DNA of 64,000 bases from Bacteroidota bacterium (lineage in GTDB: Bacteria > Bacteroidota > Bacteroidia > Bacteroidales > UBA10428), in the NCBI GenBank assembly GCA_016699695.1, contig CP065006.1, positions 1,612,001 to 1,676,000 on the forward strand, given 5' to 3'. A program made the translations under genes and the position numbers. The notes beneath the pieces are model-generated. The model searched no databases. It saw only the letters and a program-made list of their open reading frames with translations, and had not been told where the DNA came from. Shown here piece after piece: positions 1-9,798 of the stretch (position 1 is the first letter of the stretch; every line of letters begins with the position of its first letter).

Positions 1-1046
1 GTTACAGGATATGCCAGCCAGTCTTGAAAAATAAATCCATACATGGCATAGGGTTTGCCAGTTGTTGTCTCACCTATTTGAATAACATCCATGTGAGGTT
101 CGAGTCCATTAATCACCAATTCGCTGGCAGAGGCTGAATAACGATTTGTAATAAAGAATACACGATCGAGGTCGAGATTAGTTGAGTGATTTCTAAGAAA
201 CAGGGTAGTATCCTCATAAGCCCGAATAAGATTGTTGTGCTTAATAGAGATGAATTCTTGCCCAGTGCTATTTGCAGGAACAATTATTTCCGCCATTTCC
301 TGTGCCAGCGAAATGTATCCTCCTCCATTGTACCGTAAGTCTACAATCAACTCATCGATACCCTGGGCTTTAAAAAAGCCAAAAGCCTGATCAAATTCTT
401 CTACGGAATACCCCAAAAAACTTTGGTAAGCCAAATACCCTATTGTTTTATTGTCGATCTCATACACTTGTGGGTTAAACACTGCATCGAGCAAGTAGAC
501 TTCCTTTTGAAGCGTTAGGGTTTGAACCTGCCCATCGGGTTTTATGAATTTAAATTTCATGCTTCCCGGTTCGATACTAAAAAATGCATCGAAAGAGCTA
601 ATGTCTTGTACATGAACATCGTTGATCTCTTCCAAAATATATCCACGACGAATACCCTGCTCGTAGGCGGCAGTGTTTTCGTATGCCATTATTACCCTCA
701 GGTTGTAATAACTGTCCCAGGCAAGGTAAAAGCCATAACCAAAATCTTCTCCCTCGTCGAAATAAGACGTAACCTCCTCGTATTCACCGATAAACGACCA
801 TTTATCCTGATCGACCTTTAATTCGTTCATTAATTGCTCGGGCGAATTGTATTGACTATAATCGATTACAGGCACCTGGTCGTACCAGTAATACCAGGTG
901 TTCATTAACTCATTGACAAACCAATAAATACTGTCGGATTCGGGAATTGCGGGTTTCGTCTCTTCCTTTTCGCATGAAAGTAACATTGGAAGCAATGCTA
1001 TTGTAGCAAGAAGGAAAAATTTTATTGCTTTTTGGTGGAATTTCAT
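1..1046 (-). CDS. S41 family C-terminal-processing peptidase, lipoprotein (3' end outside window)
   Basis: This serine protease of family S41 (CtpA/Prc-like) is probably anchored in the cell envelope. I translated it from the ATG at 1046-1044; 348 codons are visible and the stop lies beyond base 1. The N-terminus is a lipoprotein signal (hydrophobic stretch ending LLSC, C25). A PDZ-like region follows at about residues 110-180, then the peptidase core with VDLRYNGGG. The catalytic pair is visible as S306 in YSASASEL and K331 in TTGKP, 25 residues apart as in E. coli Prc. The substrate cannot be told from sequence. It lies 60 bp downstream of the yfhO-like gene on the same strand. Confidence 0.92.
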   Translation of the reverse strand, partial: MKFHQKAIKFFLLATIALLPMLLSCEKEETKPAIPESDSIYWFVNELMNTWYYWYDQVPVIDYSQYNSPEQLMNELKVDQDKWSFIGEYEEVTSYFDEGEDFGYGFYLAWDSYYNLRVIMAYENTAAYEQGIRRGYILEEINDVHVQDISSFDAFFSIEPGSMKFKFIKPDGQVQTLTLQKEVYLLDAVFNPQVYEIDNKTIGYLAYQSFLGYSVEEFDQAFGFFKAQGIDELIVDLRYNGGGYISLAQEMAEIIVPANSTGQEFISIKHNNLIRAYEDTTLFLRNHSTNLDLDRVFFITNRYSASASELVINGLEPHMDVIQIGETTTGKPYAMYGFIFQDWLAYPV

Positions 1047-1105
1047 GATCTTAACTAATTTGGGGGAAATCGATTCTTGTTTCGGTTTATTTGGATGATC
1101 AACAA

Positions 1106-3592
1106 TTAATTTGTGGATTCTTTTTTAATCATCCTGATTTCGAAAATAACTGTGCCTGCAAGCAATAGCAAAAGCAATACCGACGAGGCAAGCGATATTT
1201 TTTCTCCCGTATAGTATGCGCGGGGCTTAAATACAAACTCAATACTATGCTCGCCGGCAGGCACCACCATGGCCCTTAGCACATAATTCGCCCTAAAATG
1301 ATCAGCTGGTTTTCCATCGATGCTAACTTCCCAACCGGCCGGATAGTATATTTCGGAGAATACGGCAAGTTGTTCGTGTTGCGATTGACTCTTATAAACC
1401 AACCGATTGGGCTTGTAAGATTCAAGCTGAATGCGTGCAAGGCTATCGGCTACAAAACTCTTATTTTCTACCTGGGATGAAAAGCGTTTATCGATTATCA
1501 CATTGTTTTTATTTCCCTGGCTGGCCAGCTTTTCCAATTCCTCATCGGCATTTTCTGCCAACAAGTAGGAAGCAGAAAACCAGGCATTGCCATATGCATG
1601 CACATTCTGAAGCGGACTGGCTTCGGGATTGTATATAAAATAACGGGTATTGAGCATGTTCAACACATGGCTTGCGGCCAGGGTTTGCTCTATTTGATCA
1701 GGGTTACCTCCCCGAAGTGCATTGATTACCTTTTGCGACTCGGGCGAAATGTTGTGCTCAATTAATTCCTGGTATCGACGCATTTTAGCACCATGATAAC
1801 CTCCTATCGATTTATGAAAATACGAAGTAGAGGCATCGTTAAACACATCGACAGCAAGGTTCAAAACCCTGAAATTTGGATCCTTGTCTGTTAAAACAGC
1901 TACGTCAGCTTTACTGGGTACAAAACTCTGGTTTTGTACCTTCTGAGTTACAAAATGACTGCTATTCAGGTAGCGTTTGTCCACAACCCAAAGGTCAATT
2001 AGCACCAACAAGCCTAAGGCCACTACGGCATGCAAACTTTTAATTTTTTGTTGAATCAGTAGATAGGTGACACCTGCCGCCAGGGCAATAAACACAAAGG
2101 AGCGAAAAGCATCGCGACGCAACAGCATGGCGCGGTCGGTCTGCAGGGCTTCCACAAAATCGTTATAGCCTTGTGCAAGGTATTGCTCATCGATAGCCGA
2201 CTCGAAATTGAAAATCGATTTTCCGAAAAGTACCAGGAAGAAGCTAATTCCTCCGGTAATTCCAAATGCATATTTCAATGCTTTAAGCGCTTGCGCTTTG
2301 TTTACTTCCTGTTTCAGAATTTTATCGAACGCAAGCACTGCAAGCAAAGGCATAGTAAATCCGGCAATCACAAGGGTCATTGAAACAGCCCTGAATTTGT
2401 TGTAGCCCGGAAGATGGTCGAGCATAATATTGGTGAGCCAGGGCAGGTTGTGTCCCCACGAAAAAAGTACCGATACGAGGGTAGCGGTAAGGATCCAACC
2501 CCTGTTTTTGCGGTCAACTACAAATATGCCAAGCACAAATAAAAAGCAAACAATGGCACCCACATAAACCGGACCCGAGGTGCCTGGTTGGGTACCCCAA
2601 TAGGTTGGCATCTGTTGTATGGTTTTTTTTGCTTCAATCTTTCCCTGCACATTGCTTAAAAACTCATAGGTAGCAGAGTTCAAGGGAAGTTCTCCACCGG
2701 AAGCACCGCCCATAAAATTAGGGATCATCAGGGTGAAGGTTTCGCTTTTGCCATAGCTCCATGCGGTGGCATAATCGCGATCCAGCCCGGAGGTTTTATT
2801 GTCTTGGTCGATTGTAAGTTCCGACTTGCCCCGGATGGAATATTTCCCATACTCGGCGGTGGTCCAAAGGCTGGGCACGCTAGTGCCAACAGCCAGCAAA
2901 ACCATGGCAGTAAGCATGCCAATAGCCTTAATGCTCTCTTTCAATCTCTTTTCCTTAAATGCCCAAATAATTTCGAACAGCCCGTAAACGAGTATAGTGA
3001 TAAGAGTATAATAAGTAATCTGAAGGTGGTTGTTGAGCAATTGCAAAGCCAGAAAAATACCAGCCATGAGACTGCCAAATAAATATTTCTGTCTGAAAGC
3101 AAGGTGAATGCCACCTATAATGGCCGGATAATAGCCCAAGGCAAAAGCCTTGGATGCATGCCCTGGCACCAATATGATAAGCAGGTAGGAAGAAAAACCA
3201 TACATGATAGCTCCCACAATAGCCAGACGGTGATCGACTTTAAAAGCAAGCAACGATAGATAAAACCCAAGCAGGTAAAGAAAAATAAAACATACCGGGC
3301 GCCAGTTCACCAGAGTAAGCCAGCTATGCACATGGCGGAAAAGATTCGACTTGTACACGGTCGAAATCAGGTAGGCAGGCATTCCCCCAAACATGCTATT
3401 GGTCCAGAGTGCTTCTTTTCCTGTTTCGTTGCGGAAATCAACCAGTTCTTTCGACATGCCAAGGTGCATGTTTATATCGTGCTGGCTAATTACTTTCCCG
3501 CTTAGGGCAGGTGCCATGTAGGCCATTGCAAGAAACAGAAAAATAACCACAGCAATGGAAAATGCTTTTAGATTTTGCTTAAGAGTTGTCAT
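1106..3592 (-). CDS. YfhO family membrane protein
   Basis: This 828-residue integral membrane protein has a hydrophobic N-terminal helix, about a dozen further transmembrane segments through residue ~530, a soluble extracytoplasmic part (~540-790) and a final helix before a basic tail. Length, topology and the C-terminal region containing YYPAGWEVSIDG fit the Bacteroidota YfhO family (PF09586). Bacillus YfhO is implicated in glycosylation of teichoic acids, so a role in glycosyl transfer to envelope polymers is plausible, but the substrate here is unknown. It is divergent from the flippase gene at 3839, which fits an envelope-polysaccharide setting. The ATG at 3592 starts directly at the first hydrophobic helix. 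Confidence 0.88.
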   Translation of the reverse strand: MTTLKQNLKAFSIAVVIFLFLAMAYMAPALSGKVISQHDINMHLGMSKELVDFRNETGKEALWTNSMFGGMPAYLISTVYKSNLFRHVHSWLTLVNWRPVCFIFLYLLGFYLSLLAFKVDHRLAIVGAIMYGFSSYLLIILVPGHASKAFALGYYPAIIGGIHLAFRQKYLFGSLMAGIFLALQLLNNHLQITYYTLITILVYGLFEIIWAFKEKRLKESIKAIGMLTAMVLLAVGTSVPSLWTTAEYGKYSIRGKSELTIDQDNKTSGLDRDYATAWSYGKSETFTLMIPNFMGGASGGELPLNSATYEFLSNVQGKIEAKKTIQQMPTYWGTQPGTSGPVYVGAIVCFLFVLGIFVVDRKNRGWILTATLVSVLFSWGHNLPWLTNIMLDHLPGYNKFRAVSMTLVIAGFTMPLLAVLAFDKILKQEVNKAQALKALKYAFGITGGISFFLVLFGKSIFNFESAIDEQYLAQGYNDFVEALQTDRAMLLRRDAFRSFVFIALAAGVTYLLIQQKIKSLHAVVALGLLVLIDLWVVDKRYLNSSHFVTQKVQNQSFVPSKADVAVLTDKDPNFRVLNLAVDVFNDASTSYFHKSIGGYHGAKMRRYQELIEHNISPESQKVINALRGGNPDQIEQTLAASHVLNMLNTRYFIYNPEASPLQNVHAYGNAWFSASYLLAENADEELEKLASQGNKNNVIIDKRFSSQVENKSFVADSLARIQLESYKPNRLVYKSQSQHEQLAVFSEIYYPAGWEVSIDGKPADHFRANYVLRAMVVPAGEHSIEFVFKPRAYYTGEKISLASSVLLLLLLAGTVIFEIRMIKKESTN

Positions 3593-3838
3593 GGATAATT
3601 AATTCTGAAGTTTGTTGGCGAATATAAAAATTAAACACTAAAACCCAGCACGTTTCCTTTAAGTCGTTAGCAATGTTTTCAGTATTTCCGACCTGCATTG
3701 GTTCTCTTTCGAAAAAATCTACTTCCTGTTTGCACCACTCTATTAAAAAACGACCCTTAATTGGTATTTAAATAATTACTAATATCGCAAAGGCTTTCTG
3801 AAGGAAAAACTTGGGAGAGGATAAAACGAATTTGATAA

Positions 3839-5335
3839 ATGCGCCTTTATTTTCGCAATACAGCTTTTCATACCATTGTTTACAGCCTTGGCAACATTGG
3901 CACCAAGATGATTGGCTTGCTTCTTTTACCCCTTTATACTTCGGTTCTCGATACTTCAGATTACGGCCTATTGGCCTATTTTGAAGTTTCGGTGCAATTG
4001 CTGATTGCCATTCTTTCCCTGGGTTTTCCTACTGCAATAATCCGATTCTGTGCCAACGAAACGGATGTTCAGAAACGAAAACAAATCATTTTTACAATCC
4101 TGATTATCACACTTTCTACACTTGCCCTGGTGCTGGCTGTCATGTGGAATTTCAGACTGCAATTGTCAATGGGCATCTTTCAAACTCCCGCATACCAGTC
4201 GCTTATCAGTATTGTTTTGCTCACGGTGTTTTTTGAGGTCCAGAATATTTTAGCGCTCAGCATCATGCGACTTAACGAACAATCGAAGTTTTATGTAATG
4301 GTGGTTCTCAGTAAGTTTACGCTCATTTTGCTTCTGAATGTATATTTTCTGGTTTACCTTAAAATGGGAGTTAAAGGTATTTTGCTAAGCCAGCTTATTG
4401 GCAGCGTTTTACTTTTTATTGTTACCACCAATGTGATGATAAAAAGCTCTGTAGCAAGCTTTAACCGCACTGAGCTAAAAGCTATATTGAAATACAGTCT
4501 CCCCTTACTTGTATCGGCTTCAGCTGCCATGTTGCTGAATATTTCCGATCGCTACATTGTGGAATACCTGCTCGATTTTTCGCAATTGGGTATTTACAGT
4601 TTGGGCTACAAATTTGCCAGCGTAATCAATATTTTCGTAATCCAGTCTTTTCAGCTTGGTTTTATGCCTATCGCCTTTAAGATATTCTCCGACAAAGATT
4701 CCAATAAGTTTTTTGCCCGCTTGTTTACTTATCTCGCCTTGATATTGCTGGTTTTTGCTCTTGTTCTCTCTTTCTTTTCCATCGATGTCATTCGGCTCAT
4801 GGCCGACAACCGCGACTACTGGAATGCCAATGCGGTAATTCCCATTTTATGTATTTCGTTTGTGTTTAAAGGAATGCAATACATACCCATGTTGTCCATT
4901 CATTTTGCCAAAAAGACGCACCTCGATATTTATGTGGTGCTTGTTGCCGGAATAGTGAATGTAGGGCTTAATTTCCTTTTAATTCCTCACATGGGAATAA
5001 TGGGAACTGCCATGGCTGCAGCTATCACCAGCGCCTTGCTTTTATTTTTTTATATGCTATTGTGCCGCCGGCTTTTCCCCATTCCCTGGGAATTTTTACG
5101 ACTTTTGAAACTCTTTTTCATTGCTGGTGCGGCACTGCTGCTTTCTTTGCTACCGGTTGCTTCGGGCGTTCTGGTTCAGATTCTTTATAAAATTCTGCTG
5201 TTGGCCCTTTTTGTAGCAGCCTTGTATGTTTCAAGGTTCTTCTTTCAATCTGAAATGGGCTTGCTCAAAGGACTTGTAAAAAAATGGCAGAAACCTGCAG
5301 ATTGGTTCAGCAATTTTAAAGAGCTAAAGCTTTAA
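3839..5335 (+). CDS. Polysaccharide biosynthesis protein / lipid-linked oligosaccharide flippase (Wzx-like)
   Basis: This 498-residue polytopic membrane protein has about 14 hydrophobic segments and no sizeable soluble domain. The N-terminal part (KMIGLLLLPLYTSVL, then DYGLLAYFEV) is typical of the MATE/MOP-superfamily polysaccharide exporters (PF01943 or PF13440). Such proteins move undecaprenyl-linked sugar units across the inner membrane. The C-terminal half carries the paired-helix pattern of the family's second lobe. No glycosyltransferases adjoin it, so it is an isolated flippase and its substrate cannot be assigned. The ATG at 3839 is the only good start before the first helix. Confidence 0.9.
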   Translation: MRLYFRNTAFHTIVYSLGNIGTKMIGLLLLPLYTSVLDTSDYGLLAYFEVSVQLLIAILSLGFPTAIIRFCANETDVQKRKQIIFTILIITLSTLALVLAVMWNFRLQLSMGIFQTPAYQSLISIVLLTVFFEVQNILALSIMRLNEQSKFYVMVVLSKFTLILLLNVYFLVYLKMGVKGILLSQLIGSVLLFIVTTNVMIKSSVASFNRTELKAILKYSLPLLVSASAAMLLNISDRYIVEYLLDFSQLGIYSLGYKFASVINIFVIQSFQLGFMPIAFKIFSDKDSNKFFARLFTYLALILLVFALVLSFFSIDVIRLMADNRDYWNANAVIPILCISFVFKGMQYIPMLSIHFAKKTHLDIYVVLVAGIVNVGLNFLLIPHMGIMGTAMAAAITSALLLFFYMLLCRRLFPIPWEFLRLLKLFFIAGAALLLSLLPVASGVLVQILYKILLLALFVAALYVSRFFFQSEMGLLKGLVKKWQKPADWFSNFKELKL

Positions 5336-5426
5336 AAATTTAATTTACAGCACATTCGATCTATTCATCGAAACAAGAAATCGAAATTGATACTAACTAA
5401 GCTTTTATCTATAGGCTGAAGAAAAA

Positions 5427-5561
5427 TAACGCCCAGTATATGCAAAGTAGGCGATTGCGGGCTTCAAACTTATCAAACTGCTACAATTTTGAAGCGAGCT
5501 ACAACCCTTTAATTTACTACCATCACGCCTATTTTGTATATACATTGTTGTATGCAGTTGG
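5427..5561 (-). repeat. attC-like palindromic element at the 3' side of the 5566-6225 gene
   Basis: This is a large imperfect palindrome. The arm at 5436-5453 (gtatatgcaaagtaggcg) pairs with 5526-5543 (cgcctattttgtatatac), 16 of 18 positions. The outer core at 5547-5561, GTTGTATGCAGTTGG, is the reverse complement (14 of 15) of the block at 6336-6350 on the other side of the neighbouring gene. This is the layout of an integron cassette plus its attC site. The consensus GTTRRRY is met only partly, so I call it attC-like. Confidence 0.55.
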
Positions 5562-5565
5562 ATCA

Positions 5566-6225
5566 TTACTTATCAGGACCAATATCAGCAGTATCTTCCT
5601 CAAAAGAAGTTAAATCAAAATGCTTCTGATACTTTCCAACAATAAGTTCTATCATTTGAAAGAATTCATACTCATAATTATCTAACGGAAGATAATAATT
5701 GAATTGACTTGATTTATTATTAGACCAGAATTCACCATTTATATGTGTACGACCATTGCTAATCACCATCAACCAATCAGAAACATCATGATAGAATTTG
5801 TTTGAATCATTATCCCAATAATAATAATATCTCAAAAGTTCCGGGTAAAGTGTGTCGCCATTAATTAGTACTCTTGATGTGCCATTCAGAGAAATTGTAT
5901 CAAAATATTCAATTTTCCTTTCAACTAAAATACGCGATTCATCCTTTGACACTTTTGATATTTTTTGAAAATCATAATTTAGGCAAAAATCATATAAACT
6001 ATCACATAGGACCTTGTCAAATTTTTTTTTGATAGACCTTTCTGGGTAATACTCTGCAATTTCTATTATACTCTTTGATTTTATTCTATTTACCTTAACT
6101 TCATATCTATCGCCAAATTCTCCAACATCCATCGTCCATCTAAAAGTGAAATCCTGGCTTAGTATGTTTTGGGCACTAAGAGAGAATAAGATTAGTAAAA
6201 TAAATCCGTTGGCTTTTAATTCCAT
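5566..6225 (-). CDS. Secreted protein of unknown function, in a cassette-like unit
   Basis: This 219-residue protein has a clear signal peptide (hydrophobic residues ~9-20, cleavage likely after NILSQ, residue 24). The rest is a hydrophilic exported domain rich in Tyr, Asp and Lys, with no motif I recognise. Base composition is more AT-rich than the flanking housekeeping genes, which fits acquired DNA. The gene is bracketed by complementary 15-base cores at 5547-5561 and 6336-6350, and by the palindrome on its 3' side. It therefore looks like a single mobile cassette. Function cannot be given. Confidence 0.7.
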   Translation of the reverse strand: MELKANGFILLILFSLSAQNILSQDFTFRWTMDVGEFGDRYEVKVNRIKSKSIIEIAEYYPERSIKKKFDKVLCDSLYDFCLNYDFQKISKVSKDESRILVERKIEYFDTISLNGTSRVLINGDTLYPELLRYYYYWDNDSNKFYHDVSDWLMVISNGRTHINGEFWSNNKSSQFNYYLPLDNYEYEFFQMIELIVGKYQKHFDLTSFEEDTADIGPDK

Positions 6226-6335
6226 AGTTCAACTCTTTATCCTTTGGTGTATTAGACAATCAAAAACTATTAATCCCTTAAATAACTTTAAAATACTATA
6301 TAATCTCATCGTTTTATGTCAAGGTGATCGTACTA

Positions 6336-6350
6336 CCAATTGCATACAAC
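6336..6350. repeat. Distal core matching the attC-like element at 5427-5561
   Basis: CCAATTGCATACAAC is the reverse complement of the core at 5547-5561 with one mismatch. In integron cassettes the start of the cassette is complementary to the outer end of its own attC, which is the relation seen here. Confidence 0.5.
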
Positions 6351-6415
6351 TTGTGGATATCAGGCAAAAAGAGGGGTTGATGATTGTATTTGAACAAGTC
6401 GAACGCCCGCAGCTA

Positions 6416-7366
6416 TCAGATATGTTCTAATATGAAATATGCCTGATCACCCTTTTTCTGCCTGTTGAGTTGTTTGCTTTCTATTTCAAGACCTATCTTC
6501 CTGAATTTATGTTTTAGCTTATTAAGTCCTGAGGGTTTGATCATCTCATTCGCACTATAACCTTTTGCATATTCTTCACTAATTAAGAATTGCCCAGATC
6601 TGGAATTATAAACACTTTTAGATAGTTTTAATCCAGCCTTATTGGCCAATAAAGTAATTGATTTTTCAGAATGCAAAAATATATGCCTAGGAGCATCAAT
6701 CTGATACCAGTTTACACCATATCTTTCCCAGGCCTCGTTTGGAAAAGTAGGAATCGATAAAATACAATAACCGCCTTTATTTAATTTTTGTTGAACCAGA
6801 TTTAGTTCTTCCTGCGGATCAATAATGTGTTCGAAGGAGTGATTGTAAAAAATAACATCCCACTTTTCCTTCTCCTCTTTAAGCCCTATTGGTTCCAGCA
6901 GAAGGCCATTTTGATAACTGACTTTTTTTTGTCGAAACGGATCGATGCCTTTTGTTTTTTGAAAGCCAATTTCAGCCAATGGATAGAGAAAGTTGCCATT
7001 TCCACAGCCCACATCAAGAATTGAGCTTTTTCTGGTAACAGAAATTTCTCTTAATATGTTGTATATATCCTTAGTAAAGAACAATCGCCCGAAATACGAA
7101 AGTATGCCCCGTGAACTTGAGTTTTTAACCGATTGAAGACGGCATCGTCCACTGAAACCTGTATATCTTTTTTCGTCAATCTCCTGATAGCTGTAATAAT
7201 TATCCGATGGATAATACTTAGCAAAATCAATTGAAGAATCTTCAAGCTGCAGGCAATTGCATTCCGAACAGGTGAAATAAGTGAATACTTCGCGGGTTCC
7301 AAACATCATCTCTTTTACCTGATAGTATTGATTATTGCTAGCATTGCGACAAATTTTACAGCTCAT
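6416..7366 (-). CDS. Class I SAM-dependent methyltransferase with N-terminal zinc ribbon
   Basis: This 316-residue protein has two parts. The N-terminus has a CxxC pair at C3/C6 and another at C33/C36, a small zinc-ribbon common in sugar or natural-product C-methyltransferases and related proteins. From about residue 113 there is a Rossmann methyltransferase fold with SAM motif I, LDVGCGNG (117-124), and the family pattern NHSFEHIIDP then GGYCILSIP further on (Methyltransf_23 type). The acceptor is unknown; polysaccharide or secondary-metabolite modification is the usual setting. It lies just beyond the cassette-like unit and is transcribed in the same direction as the unknown gene, with no obvious coupling. 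Confidence 0.85.
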   Translation of the reverse strand: MSCKICRNASNNQYYQVKEMMFGTREVFTYFTCSECNCLQLEDSSIDFAKYYPSDNYYSYQEIDEKRYTGFSGRCRLQSVKNSSSRGILSYFGRLFFTKDIYNILREISVTRKSSILDVGCGNGNFLYPLAEIGFQKTKGIDPFRQKKVSYQNGLLLEPIGLKEEKEKWDVIFYNHSFEHIIDPQEELNLVQQKLNKGGYCILSIPTFPNEAWERYGVNWYQIDAPRHIFLHSEKSITLLANKAGLKLSKSVYNSRSGQFLISEEYAKGYSANEMIKPSGLNKLKHKFRKIGLEIESKQLNRQKKGDQAYFILEHI

Positions 7367-7937
7367 CAGTTATTTTTTAACCAGATTAATAGGATGACAA
7401 AAGTACTATTTATTGCAAATGTATAAACCTTGTGAAAGTTGAAAATAAAAAGCATTTTCATTTCCATTACTAATTCTGATTTTAAACTGAAAGATTACCA
7501 CAAATTGATTGTAAAACCCCTATCATTTTTTCTCTAAAAGCTTTTTTATTCGTACTATCCTAATTCGATGAAGCTCCCCGCAGCAAGCTGACGGGGTATC
7601 TGCAAAGGATTTTATTTTATTCGCCTCAAGAGGCGGGGCATTTACCCGCGCACCCGCTTTCAGCCCCGATGTATATGAGGATTCGACTATAAAATTTCAT
7701 TTCGTGAACTCATGAAATTTAAGTCTCACGAATAAAATCTGAGTTGTGTATATTTTCTAATTAAAACAAATAGAAACTCTGCAAACCAAATCCGTACCCA
7801 CCTATTTAAATTCCAGAACTTCAAAAATTCTTTCGCTTGGAAAAATCAAATAAATTGGGTTATCTTCTGAATTCTCTGCAAGCAGTTAAACCAATTTCTA
7901 ATTTGCCGGTTATTTCAATACATTAATTGTCACTACC
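7367..7937. other. 571 bp gene-free stretch between divergent genes
   Basis: No ORF with coding character is seen. It contains the first copy of a dispersed structured repeat (7565-7736). The remainder is AT-rich and presumably holds the promoters for the methyltransferase and msrA. I could not find an unambiguous TTTG-N20-TAnnTTTG promoter in it. Confidence 0.6.
7565..7736. repeat. Dispersed structured repeat, copy 1 (partner at 29987-30159)
   Basis: About 172 bases match 29987-30159 at roughly nine positions in ten over the full length. Internal hairpins include CCCCG/CGGGG around 7576-7597, CGCCTC-aa-GAGGCG near 7622, and aaatttcat/atgaaattt at about 7692-7720. There is no ORF. It behaves like a non-coding multicopy element (REP or MITE-like) in intergenic space. 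Confidence 0.8.
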
Positions 7938-8534
7938 ATGCAAACTTACCTGCCGCTTCTCTTAGCCTCACTTCTTCTTTTTACCGAGGCGAAAACCCAA
8001 ACCAAAGCCATAGCCACCCTTGGGTCGGGCTGCTTCTGGTGTACCGAGGCGGTGTATGAGCGTGTCGAGGGTGTAATTAGCGTGCAATCGGGTTACAGCG
8101 GTGGGCACACCAAAAATCCTACCTACAAAGAAGTGTGTGCCGAAACCACTGGTCATGCCGAAGTAATACAACTCGTTTACGATCCTGCAATAATTTCATA
8201 CGCAACCATATTGGAAATTTTCTTTAAAACCCACGATCCTACCCAGTTGAACCGGCAAGGGAATGATGTGGGTACCCAATACCGTTCGGTAATTTTTTAC
8301 CACAGCCCCGAACAGTTGAAAGTTGCTACTGAAATAAAAAATCGCCTCGAAAAAGAAGGCATTTGGGAAAAGCCCATAGTCACTGCCATAGAAACCTATA
8401 CAGATTTTTACCAGGCCGAACTTTCGCACCAGGATTATTATGAGAATAACCCTTCCCAAGGCTATTGCCGCTATGTAATAACGCCAAAAATTGAAAAATT
8501 CGAAAAGGTTTTTGAGGAATACCTGAGACGCTAA
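7938..8534 (+). CDS. msrA: Peptide-methionine (S)-S-oxide reductase MsrA, with signal peptide
   Basis: This enzyme reduces methionine-S-sulfoxide in proteins using thiols. The 198-residue protein has the MsrA signature GCFWCTEAVY with catalytic C32, the following GYSGGH, and the resolving-type cysteine C177 in the C-terminal GYCRYV. Residues 1-20 are a hydrophobic leader, so this MsrA is probably exported and would repair oxidised envelope proteins. No MsrB domain is fused and none adjoins. Start ATG at 7938 includes the leader; the conserved domain begins near residue 24. Confidence 0.95.
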   Translation: MQTYLPLLLASLLLFTEAKTQTKAIATLGSGCFWCTEAVYERVEGVISVQSGYSGGHTKNPTYKEVCAETTGHAEVIQLVYDPAIISYATILEIFFKTHDPTQLNRQGNDVGTQYRSVIFYHSPEQLKVATEIKNRLEKEGIWEKPIVTAIETYTDFYQAELSHQDYYENNPSQGYCRYVITPKIEKFEKVFEEYLRR

Positions 8535-8663
8535 ATATTCACATCTGAAAGAGATTATTCGATCTTATCTACTTGCATACAACTGATTATGAACTTGCTC
8601 CAAAACAAGGATTCCTTAAAATGATAGCAATTCGAGTTTCAAATTTTTCACAAATGAAAATTT

Positions 8664-8688
8664 AGAGGTTTATTAACATTCAACCTCT
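8664..8688 (+). promoter_or_regulatory. Hairpin upstream of the 8769 lipoprotein gene
   Basis: AGAGGTT (8664-8670) pairs perfectly with AACCTCT (8682-8688) around an 11-base loop, followed by a short T run. It could be a weak terminator after msrA or an operator for the next gene. An exact -7 type element, TAGATTTG, follows at 8708-8715, without a matching TTTG at the expected distance. Confidence 0.35.
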
Positions 8689-8768
8689 TTCGAGTATTTT
8701 TAACTATTAGATTTGAATTGGTAAAAAATGGTCATACATTAACGTATCAAAATAAAATCCCGATAGCT

Positions 8769-9677
8769 ATGAAAAATATATTCCTTGTCCTCCTTATAAC
8801 CATACTTCTATTCTCTTGCGGGAATGAAAGTGAGAAAGGTAAAGTCATTTATAAGATGCAATTTACAACAGATAAAATAATCTTAAAAAATCAGAGTTTG
8901 AACCCCGATAGTTTATATTCACAATTTGGCGATTACATAACAAGTTTAACTCCTACACAATTTATTGCTCAAATCTGGACCATTGGTTATATAGATACTG
9001 TAATGGCTCCCGGCACTAACAGTGCCCAAGTGTTACAATACATAATACAAAGCGTAAACCATTTACCCCTCAATGATCCGGCAAGAATGGTTGATTTTTC
9101 TAGCAATGTAACTCTTAGTTTTAATCCTGAAATTTATGGCCGGGTAAACAATGATGGCCAATTTGAAGACAAACAGATTGACTTTAAATATTTTTATTTT
9201 ATGCCAAGATTTTTCTGCCAGATTGTACAACTTCCGGCAGAATATGAAAATATTAAATTGGATATGTTTCCTCCGGATTCATTAGAAAATAATATTCTTA
9301 AAATCAGCCAAGTTGAAATGCTTAAAAAAATATTTCCGAATGCTAATACAGAATGGGGTTTTAATTTCTTTTTTGGCAATACTGATTCCTCATTTGTTGT
9401 TAACCCAAATGGTGAAATGATCCCCACATCAGATGATAACCCAATTAGTTCGCCACTGAACAGTTTGATCATTAGAAGTAATAAATACACAAATATGATC
9501 TATAATGCACCATTAGCTGGAGAAACAGTAGTGATGAATGGAGTTTTAAGTTTTGACACTATTAATTTGATTCAAGTTTATACAGGAGCAGACAATATAC
9601 CTTACACCAGCGATGACGTATTTGTTTATGCACCTAACTTTTGGGAAAGAATCTATTCCAAATTAGAAATAATTTAA
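8769..9677 (+). CDS. Lipoprotein of unknown function
   Basis: I start this at the ATG at 8769, giving 302 residues. Upstream in-frame codons back to a TTG at 8718 would place extra hydrophilic residues in front of the signal. From 8769 the protein opens with a classic lipoprotein signal, MKNIFLVLLITILLFSCGN, with the lipobox cysteine at position 17. The mature part is acidic with many Asn and Asp and no recognisable domain; NPNGEMIPTSDDNP around residues 220-235 could bind metal, which is speculation. It is followed by transposon and pseudogene debris. Confidence 0.75.
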   Translation: MKNIFLVLLITILLFSCGNESEKGKVIYKMQFTTDKIILKNQSLNPDSLYSQFGDYITSLTPTQFIAQIWTIGYIDTVMAPGTNSAQVLQYIIQSVNHLPLNDPARMVDFSSNVTLSFNPEIYGRVNNDGQFEDKQIDFKYFYFMPRFFCQIVQLPAEYENIKLDMFPPDSLENNILKISQVEMLKKIFPNANTEWGFNFFFGNTDSSFVVNPNGEMIPTSDDNPISSPLNSLIIRSNKYTNMIYNAPLAGETVVMNGVLSFDTINLIQVYTGADNIPYTSDDVFVYAPNFWERIYSKLEII

Positions 9678-9798
9678 ACTGAATCATTTAAACAACAATT
9701 GCCAACACCCGCTATAAATAATTGCAGCTTTGTTGGTTAGTAGAGTATTCTCTTGAATTTTTATTCGAAAATATTCTTGTCCGGTAAACCGGAATTGT

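Noticed and set aside
9700..9745. GCCAACACCCGCTATAAATAATTGCAG as another attC-like end after the 8769 lipoprotein gene
   Set aside because: No complementary core was found upstream of that gene and the expected second arm is missing; possibly destroyed by the IS scar, but unsupported.
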